6,295 bases of DNA from CAYPOY01 sp964412395 (GTDB taxonomy: Bacteria; Chloroflexota; Anaerolineae; B4-G1): the NCBI GenBank assembly GCA_964412395.1, contig CAYPOY010000314.1, positions 1 through 6,295 of the forward strand, read 5' to 3'. Positions 1 through 5,447 of the stretch are shown piece by piece. Every line of letters begins with the position of its first letter. Position 1 is the stretch's first letter. Below the pieces are notes generated by a model. That model was given only the letters and a program-made list of their open reading frames with translations. It ran no database searches and was not told where the DNA came from. The translations under genes and the position numbers were made by a program.

Positions 1-397
1 CAATCAGGTTCGCGGTGCCGATGAAAAAGGCCAGTGTGCCCACGACGGGCAGGAAAATCGTCACGTCCCCCACGCCCACCATTTCCCGGATCAACTTCTC
101 GATGGCTTCGATGATCCACTCCAGCATATTCTGTACCAGCCCTGGTCGCAGTTTGAGGTTACGCCCGACCAGATAGGCTCCCACGCTGAGCAGGAGCATC
201 ATCGCCCAGGTGTTGATGACCGTCGAGGTTACCTCTAGCGGTCCCACGGTAAAGACCACGTATGGAGTGATCTCTTCGGCGACGTCGGGCTTTTCCGCTT
301 CACCGGCCGGCCCCTCCAGCAGGTTGCTGACTATGGCCAGGCCGATGACCAGCGCGATCAGGAGCACCAGGGTGAGCGGGTTATTTATTCTTTGCAT
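1..397 (-). CDS. atpB: F-type ATPase subunit a, N-terminal part (runs off left edge)
   Basis: Subunit a forms the ion half-channels of the membrane Fo sector, next to the c-ring. The visible 132 residues begin MQRINNPLTLVLL and show a first membrane segment at about residues 7-27, then a short acidic external stretch. Next comes the family-typical 'VVFTVGPLEVTSTVINTW' region leading into a second membrane segment (about 58-78), followed by 'LVQNMLEWIIEAIEKL', a well-conserved part of bacterial a subunits. The essential arginine and the ion-pathway residues lie in the C-terminal half, outside the window, so proton versus sodium use cannot be read here. The ATG at 397 is 7 nt after the stop of the AtpI/Q-like gene, with AGGAAG 3 nt upstream, which indicates translational coupling. 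Family assignment is confident; which F-type subclass it belongs to rests on gene order. Confidence 0.93.
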   Translation of the reverse strand, partial: MQRINNPLTLVLLIALVIGLAIVSNLLEGPAGEAEKPDVAEEITPYVVFTVGPLEVTSTVINTWAMMLLLSVGAYLVGRNLKLRPGLVQNMLEWIIEAIEKLIREMVGVGDVTIFLPVVGTLAFFIGTANLI

Positions 398-404
398 GTA
401 CTTC

Positions 405-779
405 CTACTCCCTATCCTTACTCCCTTTCGGTTTTGACTTGTCCAGGTTATATTCTTTCTTGCAGCGTTTGTGGGGCCGTTTCCGAAGCGGTTTGGCGCC
501 GCCGTGCTCGACGTACATGGCGTACAGGTTGTTGAACGCCACAGCCACGCCCATCAGCAGCAACGAGAGCGTCCACGTGAACTCCTTGTTGAACAGGTCG
601 TCAAGGTAACGTCCCAGCAGCACGCCGCCCACGATGGGGACTACCAGGTTCCAGCCCAGCATGGTTGCCTGAGCGGTCAGTTGCCAGAAGTTTTCGGGCT
701 TCTCCTCCCCCCTGGAGGGGGGATTGAGGGGGGTCTCCTCCGGCTGTTTAGACGTTGGCTCGGATCGTTCGTCGTCCAT
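405..779 (-). CDS. atpI: AtpI/AtpQ-like small Fo-associated membrane protein
   Basis: This 124-residue protein has two membrane segments, at about residues 41-58 (LGWNLVVPIVGGVLLGRYLD) and 68-88, joined by a short acidic/aromatic loop. This is the shape of the AtpZ/AtpI (ATPase_gene1) family, called AtpQ in N-ATPase operons. These proteins are linked to Fo/c-ring assembly and possibly cation supply; the exact role is unsettled. The glycine-rich first helix followed by GRYLDDLF is the family signature. The N-terminal tail is odd: residues about 14-26 (EETPLNPPSRGEE) are encoded by a G/C-run palindromic repeat (703-741) that also occurs in the non-coding leader near 6015-6052. The C-terminal 30 residues are highly basic. 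It lies 52 nt after atpC and 7 nt before atpB. The ATG at 779 is the only reasonable start, and GGGAAGGG lies a little upstream. Confidence 0.85.
   Translation of the reverse strand: MDDERSEPTSKQPEETPLNPPSRGEEKPENFWQLTAQATMLGWNLVVPIVGGVLLGRYLDDLFNKEFTWTLSLLLMGVAVAFNNLYAMYVEHGGAKPLRKRPHKRCKKEYNLDKSKPKGSKDRE
703..741. repeat. G/C-run palindromic repeat inside the AtpI/Q-like gene (copy 1)
   Basis: The plus strand reads CCCCCC (707-712), TGGA, GGGGGG (717-722), ATTGA, GGGGGG (728-733). The first two runs can pair as a hairpin. The same spaced pattern CCCCCC-TAT-GGGGGG-ATTGA-GGGGGG occurs at 6027-6052 outside any gene. On the coding strand this copy is read in frame as PLNPPSRG, a peptide that such repeats commonly encode when they land in genes. 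Confidence 0.75.
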
Positions 780-798
780 CCTCTCATCCCTTCCCCTG

Positions 799-831
799 GA
801 CCTCCGAGGTCTGCTGGAGACCTCGGAGGTC
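799..831. repeat. Inverted pair of 13-bp GACCTC palindromes between atpC and atpI-like gene
   Basis: GACCTCCGAGGTC (799-811) and its exact reverse complement GACCTCGGAGGTC (819-831) flank a 7-nt spacer, giving a 13-bp stem. The unit abuts the atpC stop codon at 832-834 and fills most of the 52-nt gap before the next gene. No U-run follows on the minus strand, so it does not look like a rho-independent terminator. An mRNA-stability or processing hairpin, or a mobile repeat, is more likely. The same palindromes occur inside the element at 2485-2626. Confidence 0.8.
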
Positions 832-1260
832 TTACTCCAGCGGAGCCAGTCTCGTCGTCTCGCGCAGCGCCCGCTCCAGGGCCATCCGCGCCCGCGTGAA
901 TTCGATGTGGGCTTCCTGGGCGATCTGGTTCAGTCGGGCGCGTTGTTGCTCCAGCGCATGTTCCAACACTGCCAGGTCTTTGCCTTCTTCGGCGGCGGCG
1001 GTCAACACCAGCACGCGGTCTGGTTGCAGAGCGCCAGAGCGTCGTTGCACCTCGATCGTGCCCTGGTACAGGGCCACGTAGCGGGTGTCTCCCTGCCGGC
1101 GATAGAGCATAATGCCGGCGACGATATGCGCCAGAAAGGGCGCGTGTCGTGGCAGGATGCCCCACCAGCCGTCGGAGAGTTGCACGCGAATCGCCTCCAC
1201 GTCGGTGTTCAAGACAATCTCGTCGGGAGTGACGATCTCCAACTGCATCGTCTTAGTCAT
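832..1260 (-). CDS. atpC: F-type ATPase epsilon subunit
   Basis: Epsilon is the central-stalk subunit that couples gamma to the c-ring and can inhibit hydrolysis. The 142-residue product has the N-terminal beta-sandwich (about residues 4-90), including the family motif DGWWGILPRHAPFLAHIVAG at 30-49. A charged C-terminal helical region follows at about 95-135 (ALEQQRARLNQIAQEAHIEF). The total length is normal. The GILPRH form and the position upstream of an AtpI/Q-like gene and atpB recall N-ATPase epsilon subunits, whereas in standard operons atpC is the last gene. The ATG at 1260 is used here; an alternative ATG 12 nt downstream (MQLEIVTP) is nearly as good. Only a weak GAGAG lies upstream, so the start is uncertain by 4 residues. 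It is separated from slipin by 140 bp of repeat-like DNA. Confidence 0.93.
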   Translation of the reverse strand: MTKTMQLEIVTPDEIVLNTDVEAIRVQLSDGWWGILPRHAPFLAHIVAGIMLYRRQGDTRYVALYQGTIEVQRRSGALQPDRVLVLTAAAEEGKDLAVLEHALEQQRARLNQIAQEAHIEFTRARMALERALRETTRLAPLE

Positions 1261-1300
1261 TCGAGTGCTCTCGTTTCCCTGAATTCAGAAACCATCCGCT

Positions 1301-1378
1301 TCTGGAGTGCAGACGTTAGTCTGCTTTTCGTCGTGTGGAATAGCTCAACCGGGCAGGCTCACGCCCCTGCACTCCAGC
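1301..1378. repeat. Inverted TGGAGTGCAG repeat with internal hairpins
   Basis: CTGGAGTGCAG (1302-1312) and CTGCACTCCAG (1367-1377) are exact 11-bp inverted repeats about 54 bp apart. Each overlaps a smaller hairpin: GCAGAC-GTTA-GTCTGC at 1309-1324, and GCAGG/CCTGC near 1353-1370. The paired arrangement resembles two head-to-head copies of a REP-like unit. It occupies the 140-bp gap between slipin and atpC. No gene is visible in this gap. Confidence 0.6.
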
Positions 1379-1400
1379 AGTAACGCGACAATACAAGGCT

Positions 1401-2276
1401 CTATTCGGCTGCTTTCTCAGTGTGGGCCAGGAAGGGACGCAGCAGGTTGGTGAACTCCATGGGCAGCACGAACTTGGTAGCCGGGCTGGCCCCCATGGCC
1501 TTCAGGGTCTCCAGGTATTGCAGGCTCATGGTCTTGGCGTCCACTGTCTTGGCTACGGAGAAAATCTTGTCCAGGGCCAGGGAGAACCCCTCGGCGCGGA
1601 GGATGGCGGCCTGCCGATCCCCTTCCGCCCTCAGAATCGCCGACTGCTTATCGCCCTCGGCTACCGTGATCGTCGCCTCCCGTTTTCCGTCAGCCTCGAG
1701 AACTACGGCCCGGCGGTTACGCTCCGCTGTCATCTGGCGGGTCATGGCTTCCTGAACGTCCTTCGGAGGCAAGATCTCCCTGATCTCCACGGCGGTGACC
1801 TTGACTCCCCATCGCTCGGTGACCTCGTCCAGTTTTACCCTGAGCACCTGGTTGATGTGCTCCCGCTTGGCCAGCACGTCGTCCAGGACGATGTCGCCGA
1901 TCACTGCCCTGAGTGTGGTAGTGGAGATCCCCTGGGAGGCGCCGGCAAAGTGCGCCACCTGGACGACACTGTCCACAGCGTTTACCACCTTCCAGTAGAT
2001 CAGGAAGTCAACAGAGATGGGAGCATTATCCTTGGTGATGCAGGTCTGGTGAGGTATCTCCAGGTACTGCTCCCTCAGGTCCACCCAGACGGCCCGGTCA
2101 ACGAGAGGGATCAGAAATACGATCCCAGGCCCCTTCTGGCCGATGCACCTCCCTAGCCTGAAGACCACCAGGCGCTGGTACTCCCGCACGATCTTGATGG
2201 CCATGCTGAGGATCATCACCGCCAGTACCAGGAACAGGCCCACGCTAAAGATGTTTCCAATCACTTGAGATAGCAT
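1401..2276 (-). CDS. SPFH/stomatin-like membrane protein (slipin)
   Basis: Slipins are membrane-anchored scaffold proteins that oligomerise into large rings or cages and organise membrane microdomains. Several are substrates and partners of NfeD proteases. The 291-residue product has one N-terminal membrane segment (about residues 10-28), then the family motif REYQRLVVFRLGR (31-43). The SPFH/band-7 domain follows to about residue 180, with GPGIVFLIPLVDR, DLREQ and the helical RAVIGDIVLDDVLAKREHIN region. A long charged coiled coil (about 180-240) carries two AILRAEG units with an 11-residue period (213-219 and 224-230). The hydrophobic C-terminal patch FVLPMEFTNLLRPF is the kind of segment cut by the Pyrococcus NfeD homologue PH1510 in its slipin partner PH1511. 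The start at 2276 is chosen because AAGGAGGTG (2281-2289) sits at ideal spacing; the longer frame to 2297 begins upstream of that site. It lies downstream of nfeD but is separated by 393 bp of repeats. Confidence 0.93.
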   Translation of the reverse strand: MLSQVIGNIFSVGLFLVLAVMILSMAIKIVREYQRLVVFRLGRCIGQKGPGIVFLIPLVDRAVWVDLREQYLEIPHQTCITKDNAPISVDFLIYWKVVNAVDSVVQVAHFAGASQGISTTTLRAVIGDIVLDDVLAKREHINQVLRVKLDEVTERWGVKVTAVEIREILPPKDVQEAMTRQMTAERNRRAVVLEADGKREATITVAEGDKQSAILRAEGDRQAAILRAEGFSLALDKIFSVAKTVDAKTMSLQYLETLKAMGASPATKFVLPMEFTNLLRPFLAHTEKAAE

Positions 2277-2280
2277 TTCG

Positions 2281-2289
2281 CACCTCCTT
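2281..2289 (-). promoter_or_regulatory. Ribosome-binding site deciding the slipin start
   Basis: The minus strand reads AAGGAGGTG, a near-perfect anti-16S match, with CGAA between it and the ATG at 2276. This fixes the start at 2276 over the ATG at 2297. Confidence 0.85.
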
Positions 2290-2301
2290 GGATGCATTTG
2301 T

Positions 2302-2307
2302 AGTATA
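2302..2307 (-). promoter_or_regulatory. Candidate -10 element ahead of slipin
   Basis: The minus strand reads TATACT (5 of 6 match to TATAAT), about 25 nt upstream of the slipin start. No good -35 is found at 16-18 bp. The nearest TTG-containing hexamer, TTGCAC, is about 21 bp upstream and lies within the right-hand arm of the 2327-2457 inverted repeat. If active, it would let slipin and the downstream ATPase genes be transcribed independently of atpD-nfeD. Confidence 0.35.
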
Positions 2308-2326
2308 GTGCCCTGAGCCTAGTTTC

Positions 2327-2457
2327 CGGTGCAAAACTGTTCTTGAATGCTCCCAGCCCTCGTCCCCGAGGGCGTCGTAGACAAGGGCATTGCGTCAATA
2401 GCGATTGCTCGCTGCATGGGACGCCCCCGAGACGGGGGCTTAGAGCGTTTTGCACCG
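2327..2457. repeat. 131-bp unit bounded by 11-bp inverted repeats CGGTGCAAAAC
   Basis: CGGTGCAAAAC (2327-2337) and GTTTTGCACCG (2447-2457) are exact inverted repeats. Inside are a hairpin CCCTCG-TCCC-CGAGGG (2357-2372), a hairpin GCCCCCG-AGA-CGGGGGC (2423-2439), and a longer-range stem GGGCGTC/GACGCCC (2370-2376 with 2420-2426). No convincing target-site duplication flanks it, so a small mobile element is possible but unproven. It contains no convincing gene and accounts for the left third of the 393-bp nfeD-slipin gap. Confidence 0.55.
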
Positions 2458-2484
2458 AGAGCAAGCCTAAAACTCAGAGCAAGC

Positions 2485-2626
2485 CAATGTCATTAAGTTA
2501 AGCAACCGTCCAGACCTCCGAGGTCTTGTGTGGCTCTTGCACGATGTGGATTTACAGCAAATGCGACGTAGTTTGCGCCTGTGAGGCTCTACCGGAGACC
2601 TCGGAGGTCTTATCTTAATGACATTG
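2485..2626. mobile_element. 142-bp MITE-like non-autonomous element with 18-bp TIRs
   Basis: The ends are CAATGTCATTAAGTTAAG (2485-2502) and, reverse-complemented from 2609-2626, CAATGTCATTAAGATAAG, which match at 17 of 18 positions. Directly outside, CAGAGCAAGC occurs at 2475-2484 and again at 2627-2636, as expected for a 10-bp target-site duplication. Just inside lie AGACCTCCGAGGTCT (2512-2526) and its exact inverse (2596-2610). There is no transposase inside. The terminal sequence and duplication length bring IS4-type ends to mind, from memory and not from a search. One caution is that a further AGAGCAAGC copy at 2458-2466 shows the flanking motif is already repeated locally. The element sits 43 bp downstream of the nfeD stop. 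Confidence 0.75.
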
Positions 2627-2669
2627 CAGAGCAAGCAACTTGGCAGATTAGAATCCTGCACTCTATGAG

Positions 2670-4001
2670 TTATTCCTTTGTCACACTAAGCCTCACCCCC
2701 TCCACAGCCACTACCCTCACCCGTTCCCCTTTCCTGATGATCGCCCCTCCCTCGGCCACGGCGCTCCATAACTCGCTTTTCACCTGAACTGTGCCTCCGG
2801 GGTCGAGATCGGAGGTAGCCACGCCTGTTGCCCCCACCATGGCCTCTATCCCGCTGATCACCCTGGCCCGCTGTGCCCTGATCCCAGCCGTGAGGGCAAA
2901 GAGGAAGAAAGCCGCGATCAAAACTGTCATGACGGCGATGAGAGGCCGCGAGACGGTGAGGGCGGGCATAGTCGGCGTGGATGGGGCGAAGGGACTGAAG
3001 ATCATCAGCGAACCCAGGACGAAGGCGATGGCTCCTCCCACGCTCAAGGCGTAGCCCGCGACCTTGATGTCGAGGATGAAAAGGATGACGGCCAGGACGA
3101 TGAGAGCGATGCCGCCCCAGTTCACGGGCAGGCTCCCGAAGGCGACGAAGGCCAGGATCAGGCAGATGGCCCCTGTCATCCCGGGGATGATGGCTCCTGG
3201 ATGGTAAAACTCGGCGATGAGTGCCCAGATACCGATGGTGAAGAGCAGATAGGCGATGTTGGGATCAACGATGGCGTGCAATATCTGCTGTGACAGCGAC
3301 ATTGACACCTGACGAGGCTCAGCCCCTTTCGTCGCCAGGATCCGTTCTCCCGCCGCCGTAGACACACTCCTGCCATCAATCTTCTCCAGAAGATCCGCCA
3401 GGTCATCGGCGATGAGGTCAACCACCTGGGACTCCACCGCCTCCCTTGCCGTGATGGAGACACTCTCGCGCACTGCTTCTTCCGCCCAGGTGGAATTGCG
3501 CCCCCGCCTTTCGGCGATGGCCCTGGCGTAGGCGGCGGCGTCGTTGGTCGCCTTCTCATCCATCGTGCCGGTTATCACCCCGGTGATGCCCACAGGGTGG
3601 GCGGCCCCGATGTTGGTACCGGGGGCCATAGCCGCGATGTCGGCGGCGAGGGTGATGAAGACCCCCGCCGATCCCGCCCGCGCCCCGGCGGGGGAGACGT
3701 AGACCACGACGGGCACGGTGGAGTTCAGTATATCCTGCACAATGCCCCGCATCGGCCCATCCGACCCGCCCGGCGTGTCCAGTTGAATGACCAGGCACTG
3801 GGCTCCATCCTGCTGAGCGATCTCGATCCCTCGACCCACGTATTGGGCAATGAGAGGATCAATGACGCCTTTGACAGTGACGACGTCCACATGCTCTCCA
3901 CCCTGGGCCAGGGCAACGAGACTGCCGAGGAGGAAAATCGTCACCACGCTCATGGCTATAAAAGTTAAATACCTGACTCCGCGAATTTTGCCTTTTCTCA
4001 T
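2670..4001 (-). CDS. NfeD-family membrane-bound ClpP-class serine protease
   Basis: This is a long-form NfeD (NfeD1b type), a membrane protease with a Ser-Lys dyad whose archaeal homologue PH1510 cleaves the C-terminal hydrophobic region of its slipin partner. The 443-residue product has a signal/anchor segment (about residues 11-32) and a ClpP-like domain (about 38-200). That domain carries LDTPGGS (74-80), the nucleophile region RAGSAG (Ser111) and MDEKATNDAAAY, whose Lys150 is the expected general base. A run of membrane helices spans about 245-375, and a C-terminal OB-fold NfeD domain about 383-443 (GATGVATSDLDPGGTVQVKSELW). Length and domain order are complete. It starts 5 nt after the atpD stop, with its AGGAGG lying inside the last codons of atpD, so it is translationally tied to the ATPase beta subunit. 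Slipin follows on the same strand after a repeat-filled gap. Confidence 0.95.
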   Translation of the reverse strand: MRKGKIRGVRYLTFIAMSVVTIFLLGSLVALAQGGEHVDVVTVKGVIDPLIAQYVGRGIEIAQQDGAQCLVIQLDTPGGSDGPMRGIVQDILNSTVPVVVYVSPAGARAGSAGVFITLAADIAAMAPGTNIGAAHPVGITGVITGTMDEKATNDAAAYARAIAERRGRNSTWAEEAVRESVSITAREAVESQVVDLIADDLADLLEKIDGRSVSTAAGERILATKGAEPRQVSMSLSQQILHAIVDPNIAYLLFTIGIWALIAEFYHPGAIIPGMTGAICLILAFVAFGSLPVNWGGIALIVLAVILFILDIKVAGYALSVGGAIAFVLGSLMIFSPFAPSTPTMPALTVSRPLIAVMTVLIAAFFLFALTAGIRAQRARVISGIEAMVGATGVATSDLDPGGTVQVKSELWSAVAEGGAIIRKGERVRVVAVEGVRLSVTKE

Positions 4002-4006
4002 CGAAC

Positions 4007-5437
4007 CTAGAGCCTCCTATGCTCCCGCTTGCGCAACACGCTGTTGATGTCGCCGGTCATGTAGAAAGCCTGTTCTGAGATGTCGTCCAACTCGCCGTCA
4101 ATGATCATCTTGAAACCACGCACTGTTTCTTCGAGGGGCACAAAGACCCCTGCTTGCCCGGTGAATTCTTCGGCGACGAAGAAGGGTTGGGTAAGAAAAC
4201 GCTGTATCTTGCGCGCGCGCCGCACCAGCAGCCGGTCTTCCTCGGCCAATTCCTCGATGCCCAGGATGGCGATCACGTCGCGCAGTTCCTTGTAGCGCGT
4301 CAATATCTCACGCACGCGCGTCGCTACCTGGTAGTGCTCCTCGCCGACGATGCGCGGGTCGAGGAGGCGCGAATTCGATTCCAACGGGTCAACGGCTGGA
4401 TAAAAGCCCTGGCTGGCCAGTTGGCGCGATAGCACCACCGTGGCGTCGAGGTGCGCAAAGGTCGAAGCGGGCGCCGGGTCGGTCAGGTCATCGGCTGGTA
4501 CGTAGATTGCCTGGACGGAGGTGATGGCGGCCCTGGACGTAGAGACAATGCGTTCCTCCAGCGCGCCCACCTCAGTGGCCAACGTGGGCTGGTAACCCAC
4601 GGCGCTGGTCAGACGCCCCAGCAGGGCCGACACCTCGCCGCCGGCCTGAATATAGCGAAAGATGTTGTCAACGAAGAACAATACGTCCCGATGCTCGACA
4701 TCGCGAAAGTACTCGGCCATGGTCAGGGCAGTGAACGCTGCCCGGAAGCGTGCCCCCGGCGGCTCGTTCATCTCCCCGAAGACCAGCACAGCGTCTTTAA
4801 GCACGCCTGTGCGCTTCATCTGCAGGTAGAGCTCGTTGCCCTCGCGGGTGCGTTCGCCCACGCCGGCAAAGGCCGAAACGCCCCGGTGCTCGGCCGAAGT
4901 GTGGCGGATCATTTCCATAATCAGCAGCGTCTTGCCAACCCCTGCGCCGCCCAGCAGGCCGATCTTGCCACCGCGCACGTAAGGGGCCAGCAAATCAATA
5001 ACCTTCAGCCCAGTGACGAAAAGCTCCGTCGAGGGCTGCTGCTGGATGAAAGGGGGCGCCGGTTGGTGGATACTCCGCATCTCCACTTTGCCCAGGGGCG
5101 GCCCTTCGTCTATAGGCTGTCCCAGCACGTTGAACACGCGCCCCAGCGTCTCCTTCCCCACCGGCACCCGTATCTGAGCACCGGTGTCCTCGACCGTCAT
5201 ATTGCGGCGCAGCCCGGCCGTTGCTGCCATCGCAATGCCGCGCACCGTGTGACGATCGAGGTGTTCCAGGATCTCAATAGTGACGTTGTGCTGGCTGTTA
5301 TGAACGATCAATGCACTCAACAGGGCTGGCAATTCGTCACCCGCAAAAGAGACGTCTACCACGGGGCCGGTAATGCGCACGATGGTGCCAATCCTGGGTT
5401 GTGGTTCGACTTTGCTCACCGCAGGGTGCATGCTCAT
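4007..5437 (-). CDS. atpD: F-type ATPase beta subunit
   Basis: This is the catalytic subunit of the F1 hexamer, which makes or hydrolyses ATP at the cytoplasmic face of the membrane. The 476-residue product is full length. It has the N-terminal beta-barrel (about residues 16-90), Walker A GGAGVGKT at 163-170, the catalytic glutamate in GVGERTREGNELY (Glu195), and Walker B VLFFVDNIF with Asp257. ALLGRLTSAVGYQPTL follows, and the DELSEED-like EELAEED is at 395-401. Small deviations from the common bacterial consensus are GRLTS for GRMPS and QAGGEVS for QAGSEVS; neither removes a catalytic residue. The start at 5437 is preferred over the frame-extended start at 5479, because the latter overlaps the ACT gene and GGGAA precedes 5437; an ATG at 5431 is also possible. 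It is 10 nt downstream of the ACT gene and 5 nt upstream of nfeD. Being placed ahead of atpC and atpB fits N-ATPase order. Confidence 0.97.
   Translation of the reverse strand: MSMHPAVSKVEPQPRIGTIVRITGPVVDVSFAGDELPALLSALIVHNSQHNVTIEILEHLDRHTVRGIAMAATAGLRRNMTVEDTGAQIRVPVGKETLGRVFNVLGQPIDEGPPLGKVEMRSIHQPAPPFIQQQPSTELFVTGLKVIDLLAPYVRGGKIGLLGGAGVGKTLLIMEMIRHTSAEHRGVSAFAGVGERTREGNELYLQMKRTGVLKDAVLVFGEMNEPPGARFRAAFTALTMAEYFRDVEHRDVLFFVDNIFRYIQAGGEVSALLGRLTSAVGYQPTLATEVGALEERIVSTSRAAITSVQAIYVPADDLTDPAPASTFAHLDATVVLSRQLASQGFYPAVDPLESNSRLLDPRIVGEEHYQVATRVREILTRYKELRDVIAILGIEELAEEDRLLVRRARKIQRFLTQPFFVAEEFTGQAGVFVPLEETVRGFKMIIDGELDDISEQAFYMTGDINSVLRKREHRRL
4013..4018 (-). promoter_or_regulatory. nfeD ribosome-binding site embedded in the end of atpD
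   Basis: The minus strand reads AGGAGG across the last sense codons of atpD, 11 nt before the nfeD ATG at 4001. This couples nfeD translation to the terminating atpD ribosome and supports a real operon link. Confidence 0.7.
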
Positions 5438-5447
5438 AGGGTTCCCG

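Noticed and set aside
799..831. Rho-independent terminator after atpC
   Set aside because: The stem is strong, but no T-run follows in the direction of transcription, and genes of the same operon continue immediately.
1309..1328. Hairpin followed by TTTT as a plus-strand terminator
   Set aside because: No plus-strand gene ends here, and the hairpin is part of the larger inverted repeat.
724..1383. Long plus-strand open frame of 219 codons
   Set aside because: It lies antisense to atpC and the start of the AtpI/Q-like gene, both with clear family motifs, and its translation shows no recognisable domain.
2261..2661. Two small minus-strand open frames across the nfeD-slipin gap
   Set aside because: They run through the inverted-repeat units and their translations reflect the repeats (for example LSPRLGG). 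There is no family similarity or good ribosome-binding site.
3176..3798. Minus-strand frames within nfeD suggesting a frameshifted or second gene
   Set aside because: The nfeD frame is uninterrupted from signal segment to OB-fold domain; the other frames are proline/arginine/glycine-rich shadows.
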